Shown one piece after another: positions 35,788-46,109 of a stretch of 64,000 bases of DNA. Origin of the DNA: Pachypanchax playfairii (taxonomy: Eukaryota; Chordata; Actinopteri; Cyprinodontiformes; Aplocheilidae); assembly GCA_006937955.1 (NCBI GenBank), contig SSNP01000131.1:881311-945310 (forward strand). Reading direction: 5' to 3'. The position numbers and the translations under genes were made by a program. How positions within the stretch are numbered: position 1 is the first letter of the stretch; every line of letters starts with the position of its first letter. The notes under the pieces are model-generated. The model searched no databases. It was not told where the DNA came from and saw only the letters and a program-made list of their open reading frames with translations.

Positions 35788-37292
35788 TTTTAAACCCACT
35801 CTGATCCTACTTTTAGCTATTTTAAACCATCTCAGTGGCTTTTAAATTATGATTATTGTGTTTTAAGCCAAAATCACAAAACCTGTGCCGTTTTCTAGGA
35901 AGTAGTTTCTGCATAGCAGCAGTAGCTCATTAGCAATTCACTTTTGTGCTCTGGATGGAACCACTGCGAAGGAGGATCCCCCCCCCCACCCGTTGCTGAG
36001 AGCTGTTTGTTTAGTCGCTGCCGCTAACTTTAAGCTAGCGGAGCAGGAACTTGAACTGTAATCCACTCAGTGCTTTTTTTTGCCATGAATACACTTTTTT
36101 AGACCGCATCTTTGCATTTTCTACTGATTTACAGTGATTTGAATGCAGAAATATTCAGAAATGCAATGTCCACTTGCATCCCAGTTTATGCTAGCACTAC
36201 AGCTAGCTTGAAGCAGGAGCTTGTGCCCCACCCAGTGCCTTTTTACGTGACAAACGCACTCTTTTTAAACCGCATTTTTCCATCTGCTTCTGAATCACAG
36301 CGATTTGAGTATAGAAATACTCAGAAATGCAAGTTTGAGCTTAATTTTCCTAAAGAGGCCATTTCACTCAAATTCCATGACATTTTGGTTATTTCTGAAA
36401 TATTAACCTGTAATATGAAACATGAATATATGAAACAGCACCCGCAAGAACAGAAGTTCACGTGGGTTATCGTTTTGTCGGGACTTCACACGAGAACACG
36501 TCCATTATTTAGCAAATGTGTGAAAATGTGTTGTGCTGCAGGCTTTCGGGACCCTGTGTCACCGGGTGTGATGTAATGTTTACATTTCCTATTAGCGCGT
36601 GTGCTGTCTAAAAAGAAGAGTCAAGTTACAATTGTTTGTACACTCGTTTATTTTGAAAAAACACCGGATATTCAAGCCACACTTCCTGTATCGTTCGTCA
36701 GATTTCATCAAACTTGACGCGGATCGACTCCGGCGTCCGGAAAAAATTTAACCTTGCGGATTCTTTCCGTAGTGCCGTACGGCCACCGTAACTGGACCCG
36801 CACCGTGCGGAGCTACTGTGAGCCTTCAAAAGGGATTTTAATCTAACGGAATACCTGCTGGGTCAGATTGGCTAACAAACTAGCCTATGAGAGCAAGGCA
36901 TACTGTTTCCTTTCCCGCTGCGTATGGCAACAGCGCACAGAGTCTCTTCCGGTTGATACGTGTTTATGCTAACAGCTTTTAGCCAGCACTGCTAGGCGTG
37001 GTCTCAACTACAGGAGCTGATGAATACTAATGAGCAAAGGAGCTGTGACTCAACAAATGCAGGCAGTTTGAACTCGCCACCTGCGTAGTTTAAGAGCTAA
37101 GAACTGAAAGAGAAGTTATTGTGCCATTTTCACAACCAGTATGAAGGTAAGAACACCTGTGGAGCCAAAATATTCAACAGAAAAATGTTTTTAATGGAAT
37201 GGCCTTTATAAGATATGTCCTCTAGCATCAGAAAAATGCCACAAGAACATGTTTACACAAAAAACATGATTTTCATTGGAGTGGGTCTTTAA
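35788..37292 (+). mobile_element. Composite element: MITE-2 interrupted by MITE-1
   Basis: The left end TTTAAACCCACTCTGATCC and right end TTGGAGTGGGTCTTTAA are MITE-2 terminal repeats. The left body repeats the CAAAACCTGTGCCGTTTTCT and CATAGCAGCAGTAGCTCATT blocks, and a related segment appears twice (GGAACTTGAACTG.. near 36045 and CAGGAGCTTGTGC.. near 36210), indicating an internal duplication. MITE-1 occupies 36350-37210. After it MITE-2 resumes with TCCTCTAGCATCAG. A 154-codon frame at 36112-36576 crosses these junctions and is spurious. Confidence 0.8.
36350..37210 (+). mobile_element. MITE-1 copy C, itself interrupted
   Basis: The start TAAAGAGGCCATTTCACTC and end TTAATGGAATGGCCTTTATAA match the family. 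From about 36420 to 36860 the usual body is replaced by unrelated GC-richer sequence (CGGATCGACTCCGGCGTCC, GTGCCGTACGGCCACCG), probably part of another insertion whose ends I cannot fix. The family body returns at GATTGGCTAACAAACTAGCC near 36869. Confidence 0.8.
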
Positions 37293-38680
37293 ATCATCTA
37301 CAACCTTCAGTTTTTTTTTTCTTTTTTTTTGAAGAGCTTTGTGATACTCCACGTCATTACCACACCACTTCCACCGTTGCTTCAGTTGCTGTTCATCTTG
37401 CTTCTCAGAAGAACACAGGTCATTCGAATAATATGGAACACATTTAAATACAGTTAAGCAATACATTCTAAGTCATGTATTGTGTATTTGTATATTGAAT
37501 GAAATAAATGGCTTAGAGTAACTGCTCTTACTAATTGTGTCCTCCATTTTGCAGCTTTCCTGCTTTTTGTTTCCTTGAGTGCTCTGCCCACTTTACATCC
37601 TTCATCATGTCCTCCAGGAGAGGTGGAAGCATTGAAAACAGAAATAGCCACTCATGCATCACCACAGTCATGCAGCCTTGTTTGCTTCTCGTCTCTTTCT
37701 ATCGCTTCCTTTGTCTTTTTGAACAAAGGAGCAGATTGTTAACCTGTGAAGAGTAATAGCTAAACTGCTACCTTACATCTTCTCTATTCTTCCAAAGTCA
37801 TTTTTTAAACTCGGACGGGAATTAATGTGTTAATAGCAGCAATAGCATGCATATGAACTGAATTAGGAATGCAATGCTAGTATCACAAATAGATTCATTC
37901 AAGGATCCTCCATTGTTTACCATTTTTTCACAGCCTTTTCTTCTTCATGGCTTGCTTTAGATTTTAGGTTTGTTATCATATTCTCCAGCATCCCATCTAT
38001 GATCCAGAAAAATATTCACAAGACCAAACTCCTCTCTAATGCAGTAGATAAGATCTCTTGGTTTTGCGTAAAGACTCAGTAAAAGACACAGTTTGAAAAA
38101 TACTGAATTTATATTCCAAGAGGTGTACAGACAACAAACTTTAGATAAAGTATTCAGTTTCGAGTGGCTCGCTATGTTCATTCTGGACCATTTTTTAACC
38201 TTGAAAAGTCTTTAATCATCTGGCAGCATTGAAACTGTAATGGCTGCACAACCTCCTCTTTCTCTTTGCCTTTTATTTATTGTAGTTGCATTATGTAAAT
38301 TTGTGGCAGGTGATACTTTTCTTATTCTAAAGTTTTACTTTTTGTTTCAGCTCCCTTATTTTTTAAAGCATTTACCTATTCTCTGCTGTCACTGAGATTT
38401 ATGTAAAATCCATCTTAATTTAAATTCTTTTTGCATGCCCTTCTTTTCTAAATTTGCAAAAATGGTCCTTGTAAACTTAAGAAATCCACAATCATCTATC
38501 AAAAACATATATAGCTCATACTCTCTTTTGTTTTCTTTGTATATTTTTTCTCTTTCTGTGTAATTCTTATTTAAGGGTAAATATAAACTGGGTAGTAATT
38601 TTATCAAACTAATAAAGGGTTGGCATTCTCTTGACCAAACAATGTGTTTGGCTCTTTGAAAGTTACACTGGTTGCCTACC
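37293..38680. other. Non-coding sequence, no feature recognised
   Basis: T-rich runs near 37310-37332. No exon or repeat end recognised. Confidence 0.45.
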
Positions 38681-39118
38681 TACACTCTCAGAAATAGAGG
38701 TACGAGACAAGAACATTTTTGTACCTATAGGTAAAGGGTACACCCCCAGCGACAAGAAGGGTACAAATTCTTGTCGCTGGGGGTGTACCCTGTAGTCCAG
38801 GTCCATTTTTGTACCTTATGAAGTTGTTCCACTAAAACTGTAAAATTATGCCACATTTTGAAGTCTAAAACCAACATTCTGAAACATAATATTGAAAATG
38901 ATGGAAGAAACTTAATAAAATTGAGATTAACCAGCCTTGGCAAGGGTTGCAGGTGCAGTTGAAATGGTACAAATTTGTACTTTATATCAATTTGAACACT
39001 CAAAGGGGCATTTCTGGCCTTTTAAAGACCAATATTGTACTTTTAAGGGAACATTTAAAACATTTTACCTATAGGTACAAAAATGTTCTTGTCTCGTACC
39101 TCTATTTCTGAGAGTGTA
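38681..39118. mobile_element. MITE with 55-bp perfect inverted repeats and a central hairpin
   Basis: The first about 55 bases (TACACTCTCAGAAATAGAGG to GTACCTATAGGTAAA) are repeated in perfect inverted form at the end (about 39064-39118). TA stands at both edges, compatible with a Tc1/mariner-type target. Just inside the left repeat, 38736-38758 and 38768-38790 form a second perfect 23-bp inverted pair (GGGTACACCCCCAGCGAC..) with a 9-base loop. No protein is encoded. Perfect arms imply a recent insertion. Confidence 0.88.
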
Positions 39119-39523
39119 TATCTACAGCTTGTAGCCCATTACTTGTGTTTTCTCTTTCTATAAAGAGACTTAAAGAAATGTTAACAATTTTGAGTTCAAC
39201 TATGACCAAGAGGGGAAGCCTGAGAGAATTCAAAACAAAATATAATTCACGCTATTTAGACTTTGTCATTCATTTTGCAGGGAATGACATTACTAGGGAT
39301 TTTAGACGCTGCTGATAGTTTATTGGTTATTAGAAGATTAATCCTCCGGCGGCTTGGAGCTCATTAAAACCTTTTTCCAAATGTAGTGAAGGAAGTTTTT
39401 CATCTCAGGGTTTTTAAATGTTGAACATTTTTGTTTGTATTTATGCAACAGTGACAAAAATATATGTATACCTAATGTAGTTTGTTTACCATTACAACCC
39501 CTAAGCCTACATATAACCTACAT
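39119..39523. other. Non-coding sequence, no feature recognised
   Basis: No recognised feature. Confidence 0.4.
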
Positions 39524-40161
39524 TAGTACTGTCATTTCTAGACTATAATCTGTTACTTTTTTCACGTTTTGAACTCTGCGACTTAAACAGTGATGTGGGT
39601 AATTTATAGACTTTTTACAGGCTAACAGGCGTTATGTCACCAAAACATTTGGCCTCGTGACATCCGACCAACGACATTACCGAATAGAGGACCAATGAAA
39701 CTGTTTGAATTAAATCAAACACACTCACACCAAATTCTTCATTTGGCACTTTATACACACTCATCATAGAAAATAAGTGAAGAAATGCACATGATGCAGA
39801 TTTCAAGTTAAAGGCGATCGATCTGGCTGTCGAAGAAGGAAATAGAGCTGCTGCTGCACAAGAGCATAGTACTCAGGAGGAAGTAGAAGGTAGCAATCAA
39901 TTACTTTTCTTAGTAGACTAAAGTAGTTTTAATGTTTTAACCAGCTGTGTTACAGGCATTGTTCAAAAAAAGCATTTACCGTACATATTTGTGTGTTACC
40001 AGCATTCAATTAAAAGTTTAAGGAATATCATGTTACAACGTGGAAACCTGCACCTTATTGACAACTGTGGCCCATATATGGACACATCTCTTTTTCTTTT
40101 AAAGTCTATGGGTGGAGCTTATATTTAGGTGTGCTTAATAGTCTGGAAAGTATGGTAATTG
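39524..40161 (+). mobile_element. Pogo/Tigger-like element, internally deleted
   Basis: Degenerate inverted ends face each other: TACTGTCATTTCTAGACTAT at the left, and TAGTCTGGAAAGTATGGTAA at the right (complement TTACCATACTTTCCAGACTA). Just inside the left arm is GTTTTGAACTCTGCGACTTA, familiar from fish pogo-like repeats. A transposase N-terminus fragment lies inside (39796-39892). At about 640 bp it has lost the catalytic core. Confidence 0.55.
39796..39892 (+). pseudogene. Pogo-like transposase N-terminal (helix-turn-helix) fragment
   Basis: The + frame from 39796 reads ADFKLKAIDLAVEEGNRAAA and then AQEHSTQEEVE. The FKLK.IDLAVEEGNRAAA pattern resembles the start of the CENP-B/pogo-type helix-turn-helix domain that binds the transposon ends. 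Homology stops after about 32 codons where the element is deleted or substituted. No DDE residues remain, so it cannot transpose itself. Confidence 0.6.
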
Positions 40162-40990
40162 ATAAAAATGTTCCGGAGCTTGCTGTTTTGTTGAAATGTA
40201 TCTTTGATCCAAGTGCTGTGTCATTTGTAACTGCCTGAAAGAAATCTGTGGATATCAGGTACAACATCAGTTTAGAAAGTCAGCTGATTACCAAAGGTAA
40301 TAATAACACATTGTATGTGCTCCAAATAATACAGCACACATTTATCCAAATAAAAACACATCAAACCGTGCCCCAGTTGCAAAGGTATGACAAAGCATTA
40401 GACTGTTCTGTAGATGAATGAATTTCCTTGTATTGAGTATGTATGTATTGAGTTCTGTGACAAAAATCATGTGACATTTAGCAAATAAGACCTTTTCTCT
40501 GCACTAGCTCAAGGACCAAACCCTGGCTAGTTTTGCTCTCCCACTGTGTAAATATCAAGATCATAAATCACTGCAGGGTCTAGAAAATATGATCACAAGC
40601 TGTTTTTTATCAATACAAAGACACAGAGAACATTCCAATGGCATGTAATCCCCAGAGACATAACTCTTTGCTGCCCTATAAGCACTACAAATTATATCTT
40701 TAAAATGGGAAAAAGAGGTTGTAAGAACAAAGTGTTGGAGGGTTTATGTTTGAAATGTCTTCTCCCTTTTCCTGCGAGGGAAAAATAGCTCCCTAATCAA
40801 AGCTGAACCAGCTAGTTATATTCAATTGTTGATTTTTAAGTTACGCAGCAACAGCTGAAGCGAGTAATAAGTTTTCTTGGTTTTCTAAACATTCAAAACA
40901 CATTGCACAGTTTCATAGAGTGCAGACATTACATGTGATTAGCAAGAGTACTTTAGTAGACATAAACAGATGACAGTAAAGTAATAAATG
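40162..40990. other. Unique non-coding sequence
   Basis: No feature recognised. Confidence 0.45.
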
Positions 40991-41580
40991 TTAAAGAGGC
41001 CATTTCATACAAATTTCAGGACTTTGTGGTTATTTCTTAAGTGTTAACCTGTAATATGAAACATTTATATCTAAAAAATGTCAGGAAACACTTATTAAAA
41101 GACCTTTCAATCTATCTGCATTAAAATTCGGGCAGTTCCAGCTCCTTCCGTCAGGCCTCGAGCAGCAGCTCGTTCGTATTCATTATTCGAATTTGCTGGA
41201 CTCAGATTGGCTACAAACTAGCCTATGAGAGCAAGGTATACTGTTTCCTGCCCTGCTGCACATGGCAACATCAGACGTCGTGTCATCCTGTTTGCTACGT
41301 CTTATGCTACAGCTTTTAGCCAGCAGCATGCTAGGCGTGGTTTCAACTGCGGGAGCTGCCGAATACTAACGAACAAAGGAGTTGTGATAAAACCGATACA
41401 GGCCATTCGAACTCGGGAGAACTCGGGTTTTATCACCATCTGCGTAGTTTGAGAGATAAAAACTGAAAGAGAAGTTGTTGACCTGTTTTCACACCTACTA
41501 TGAAGGTAAGAACACATGTGGAGCTAAAATATTCAACAGAAACCTCAGAAAAAATATTTTTAATGGAAGGGCCTCTTTAA
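40991..41580 (+). mobile_element. MITE-1 copy D, complete
   Basis: Both ends are intact: TTAAAGAGGCCATTTCATAC and GGAAGGGCCTCTTTAA, with TTAA at each edge. The body contains TTATTCGAATTTGCTGGACT, the GCATGCTAGGCGTGG block, TGCGTAGTTTGAGAGATAAA and CTATGAAGGTAAGAACAC. No transposase is present. Similarity to copies E, F and G is high over the first 300 bp. Confidence 0.9.
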
Positions 41581-42024
41581 CGTTTGGCTAACCACAGCTG
41601 ATCCACCAGATTTCCTGTGAGTTGAAGAAGTTTCCCATTTAAATCATTTGTTTTCAGTTTGCTGCAGACAACTGCCAATTTCAACTAATCAAGAAGTATC
41701 TATTTGTTTACATAAAAGGCATCACTGACTGCAAATATTGCATCAGCTCGCCAACAGTGTGCAATAGTGGGATGTTCTATTTAAACTAGTACCCCATTGA
41801 CCCTGTGTGAAAGTGCATGGCAATGTTCATGATGAATGGGTTATGTGGCAAACACTGGTGTTGACCTTAAGGAACAGATCTGTTTTTTTTTTTATATTGG
41901 GGTTCCGTGGAAAGGTTGTAAAGAATTTGTATCTTACCTGCTGTAGGTAGCTGGTTGAATACCGCAGGTTGATGTAGTTTAGTTTAACTCTGACTATGCT
42001 GGAGACCAACCTCCAGTGAAATAG
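41581..42024. other. Non-coding sequence, no feature recognised
   Basis: No recognised feature. A CAG|GTAAGA-type donor-like motif lies on the minus strand near 41933-41942 without a recognisable exon. Confidence 0.4.
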
Positions 42025-42350
42025 GACCAAATTGATCAATTTTGCATTCTGTATTAAACAACCCTATATTCCAAATGCAACCCCTAACCCTAACCATAAC
42101 CCTTCTGCATACTAAAGTGATCCAAATATTCTGTTTTCCAGTATTTGCATGCATACCTTTACATTTTATATATAATGAGACATATTGCTGCACAATTTCT
42201 TCGGCTGAACAGAGACAAATCTCATGCATGCGTATTTGGAAGCTCCTCTGAGAAAGCATGAGCTTGTGCTGTTGGTAGCTAGTCGACCCCAGAAAATGCT
42301 CACATATGTCGTATTTCAGAACTTTCCCAATCGAGCTATATGGTCATTTT
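42025..42350. mobile_element. Second copy of the long-inverted-end element, without the hAT insertion
   Basis: It shares with 10455-11815 the blocks ATGAGACATATTGCTGCA, GCATGCATACCTTTACATTT, AGCTCCTCTG..AAG and GAGCTATATGGTCAT. At the point where the first copy carries the 790-bp hAT-type element (10790-11579) this copy is uninterrupted (about 42165-42182). Ends are more diverged than in the first copy. Confidence 0.65.
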
Positions 42351-42419
42351 AATTTGGAGTTATGTAGCTATGTTGATTGGGTCAGAGAGGACTGCTGTCT
42401 TCCTAAGAGAACCTCATTT

Positions 42420-42546
42420 TACGCAACTTTTTCCTATCTTATATGTTTAGCTGTAGATCTTAGCATTCACTGGGAGCAGTAAAGAATTTAATTGTGGGGG
42501 AAATGATTCTTCGCGTATATATGAAAATAAAATTGATTTGATTTGA
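42420..42546 (+). repeat. Possible LINE/SINE 3' tail
   Basis: TTTAATTGTGGGGGAAATGA, then CGCGTATATATGAAAATAAA and ATTGATTTGATTTGATC. The terminal GATTT iteration is typical of a fish retroposon tail. The class is not resolved. Confidence 0.35.
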
Positions 42547-44705
42547 TCTTTTAAAATGATCTTTGAAGGTTCCTGCAATGAAAATTGTCTAAACATTTAA
42601 ATTGCTGTCAATTTTGTATCACATGCTGAAATATTAATTTTTTGGAAAGTGCTGCTGGCTGTAACAGTGCTAGCTACTTGCTAGAACAATATACCATGTA
42701 AATGCCTGTGCAATAGGAAATTGACAACAGAGTTATTGCAGTTTTCTAAGTTTACAAGTTTAAAACTTAAGTCATTTTGAAAAAGCAGCAGACACCATTG
42801 TTCTTTACCCTGTTCAGCTCCTAGTCAGCCCAGGTTGTCAGAACTAAACCTTGTTTCTTCAAACCGAGGTTGTTCATTTGATCATATTTGACATCAGTTA
42901 TTTTACTTACAAAAGTACAGATTTTCTCTTTTAGAAGCTGCAGCAGTTCCTCCAATCTGATTTCACCAAAGCAGCTTAAACTGCTCATATTACCCATATA
43001 ACATTACTCGTGTTGCATTTGTGGCTCCTGCCACTGATTTGTTCTATTGAAGTCTTTCGAGAACAAAAATGTTCCCCACAGATTTTCCATTACTCTTATA
43101 CTAAGGCTCTTATTTACTGTATGCACTGTCTCTCTTCTTCCAGCTTCAGTAATGATCACAATAACAACCGAAGCCCAATAATGATTCCTAATTGCAAGCA
43201 GTAATTGGAAATAGCAACTTCATTAGAGAGTGACAGCAGCAGGTGATAAGACGGGGGAATACTGTATGGCCAGTGATGCTAGAAACTCATTATCTGTAAT
43301 GCATGCCTCACTCCTTAATTATTTGAGAGGATCGTCACACTCTTCATGTCCCCCCCCCCTCGCTCAATGGCTGTGGATTTTTAAGCAGCTTCTTTAAAGG
43401 GGATATTTGGGGTGTCTCTGTTATCTGTGACTGGTAGGTAGATGAAAGTGGTAAGGGGAGCTGTAATGAGAATCTCCGCGCTTCAGCCTTTGATGCAAAG
43501 AAGATCCAGCTCTCCACATTTCTGTTCTTGTGTGAGTTGGCCTCAGAACAACCTGCTGCAGTTGTAAGATTTTTATTATGCCCGACATAACTTGTCATTT
43601 TTCATTAGCAGCACTCAGTGACAGCTGCTGGTGATTTTTGGGTTGGTGGGCTATACTACATTATCTTTAAAAATGATGCAGCGTATCTGAGCTACGAGGA
43701 ACAAGTTTTATAATCCACTTTTCAAACTTTTATTCACATTCACAACAACAGTGGTAAAATGGACCTTTAAATACAAGCCCTAGAAAAATGCCAGAAAACC
43801 TTCAATCTGTTTAAATATAGCTTAGTAATTTGTTGTGGCTTAACCTGCTAAACTGCAACTAGAGCCTGCACAATGTAAAACATACAAGTTCGCACTCTAA
43901 AAATCCATTTCCTATTCCCCTTCAAAAGAATTGTCATTAAATTAGGCAGCCTTGTGAAAACTCCAAGAATACCTGATGCTTGTCTATTTTGTTGATTAAA
44001 ACGGCACAAAAAATGAAAAGCAAATTAAATTGCATGACTGTTCTTGGTGAAGCATCTGACCTGAAGCAGAGTTTGATTACCTTGCGATTTTCAAGTTGTA
44101 TTCACCCTGTAAATGGTTGTAAGAGTACCGAGGGAGATGAATGAAAACTGAAGAAGAAGGAGCGGAAAGTGAGAAATAAAAGGAGAGTCCATGAACACTG
44201 TTAATACAACTGCGTAACTCAAAGAACGGAAGAAATAGGAAAAAAAAATGTGAAAGAAATTGGAGGAAACGTGGCAGCTTCTGGCAGGCTAATGATAGTG
44301 AATAGATGAGATCACAGTGATTAAGAAAAGACTTGAGATTAAATCATATTATATTCACTTGCATTCGGATCTGAGGGGACAAAGAGAACAAGTGCAGCTA
44401 TAAAGAGGCGCTAAATGTAAGTTTTTGATGAAAGATCATTGCCTTTAAAGTTTCAATGTTTCAGTTAAACAGTGTGCAAAACTATTTCTCAAAGCAATAA
44501 ACAAACCTGTAAATATAAAACCTACTATTTAGCTTCTTTAAGTTGCATTTTGTTGGAAATGGTTAGCTGTCTAGTTTCTTCTTTTGTGACATCTTCACAA
44601 CAATTCCACATGCCTGCAGCAGTTTCTCACTGTTACAGTGTCAAGAGAAGCTTTTTAACATATATTTCTGAGCCACTGCTTCCATGAGATTATAAAATAT
44701 ATATT
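42547..44705. other. Unique non-coding sequence
   Basis: No exon recognised. The 43130-43330 block carries closely spaced TAATGAT, CTAATTG, GTAATTGG and TTAATTATTT motifs and is the best homeodomain-site cluster in the window. A C-run lies at 43350-43359. Confidence 0.4.
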
Positions 44706-44709
44706 TTAA

Positions 44710-45204
44710 AGGTGCAATATGTAAGAATTTTACAGTGAAATAATCACACATCAGTCTAATGTTCCAATGATGTTGAAAATAAATGTAACTAACATATTTT
44801 GATCTCAGCTGGCTGGGTGGTCGCCAGTTTTCTCATTTTAAAAATGATGGTCCAGGATAGAATCATTGTTTGTAATAGCTATTCAGCGTCCAGACTTCCT
44901 GGTTTTATAGCCAATCACATGTGAGCCTGCAAGGTTGCCAAGTCTTCAACACATGCAGTTGTAATTCCACAACGACCAGCAGCAAATAATAAAAGAAGCT
45001 CCCCTGAGGTAACTTGTAGGAAACCCAAGAAACTACGGCGTCCTTTGCAAAAACTGAACAAATACAAGAGAAACTAAACAAGGATCAACACTGGAACTGG
45101 CAACCCGGCAGAAAAATCAGGAAGGGGAGGGGTGAGTGGCTAAGAGTTTTGTTTTTCTACAACAACGATTTGATGATAAGGTCTAATTCTTACATATTGC
45201 ACCT
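44710..45204. mobile_element. Kolobok-type MITE, 495 bp, perfect ends
   Basis: Both ends carry AGGTGCAATATGTAAGAATT in inverted, perfect form, flanked by TTAA at 44706-44709 and 45205-45208. TTAA targets with AGG termini fit the Kolobok superfamily as I know it; piggyBac also uses TTAA but usually has CCC-type termini. No coding capacity. Confidence 0.82.
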
Positions 45205-45530
45205 TTAAATAACCTCAACTTAAACCGATCAGTTAAGATAAACTGCTAAACAATGGGAGACACATGGAGCTTGTAATCAGTGGGTGTTTTGGATGGAGAT
45301 TCCAGCATCACATGGATTTGCAGCTGTGAAAAGACTCCCAACAGAACAGAGGTGGTGCAGTAGCCAGAGAGCCATCCCATCCATCCTGATTGGAATTCAG
45401 AATAGATCTCCCTCAGTGGAATCAATGCTGCATGATAATGATGTTGTGACATTTGGTGAGATGACTAAAGTCTCATGCCTTGTTACTGCATGACTATGTT
45501 TCCTATACAGATGCATCTTATAAACTTTCC
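45205..45530. other. Short unique spacer
   Basis: Frames on both strands (68-69 codons) overlap each other and show no protein character. No feature recognised. Confidence 0.4.
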
Positions 45531-46109
45531 TTAAAGAGGCCATTTCATACAAATTTCAGGACTTTGTGGTTATTTCTTAAGTATTAACCAGTAATATGAA
45601 ACATTTTATATCTAAAAACCGTCAGGAAACACTAATTAACAGACCTTTCAATCTGTCTGCATTAAAATTCGGGTGGTTCCATCAGGCCTCGAGCAGCAGC
45701 TCGTTCATATTCATTATTCGAATTTGCTGGACTCTGATTGGCTAACAAACTAGCCTATTAGAGCAAAGAATACTGTTTCCTGCCCTGCTGTGCATGGCAA
45801 CGTCAGACGTTGTGTCTTCCTGTTTGCTACATCTTATGCTAACAGCTTTTAGCCAGCAGCATGCTAGGCGTGGTTTCAACTGCGGGAGCTGATGAATACA
45901 AACAAAGGAATTGTGACGAAACAGATACAGGCTGTTCGAACTCGAGAGAACTCGGGTGTTATCGCCACCTGCGTAGTTTGAGAGATAAAAACTGAAAGAG
46001 AAGTTGTTGACCTGTTTTCACACCCACTATGAAGGTAAGAACACTTGTGGAGCTAAAATATTCAACAGAAACCTCAGAAAAACCGTTTTTAATGGAAGCA
46101 CCTCTTCAA
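45531..46109 (+). mobile_element. MITE-1 copy E
   Basis: It starts TTAAAGAGGCCATTTCATAC; the right end is slightly decayed (AATGGAAGCACCTCTTCAAA). The internal order is as in copy D, including GCATGCTAGGCGTGG and CTATGAAGGTAAGAACAC. Confidence 0.88.

Noticed and set aside
36112..36576. 154-codon open frame, the longest in the window
   Set aside because: It crosses the MITE-2/MITE-1 junction and a further foreign block; no protein homology.
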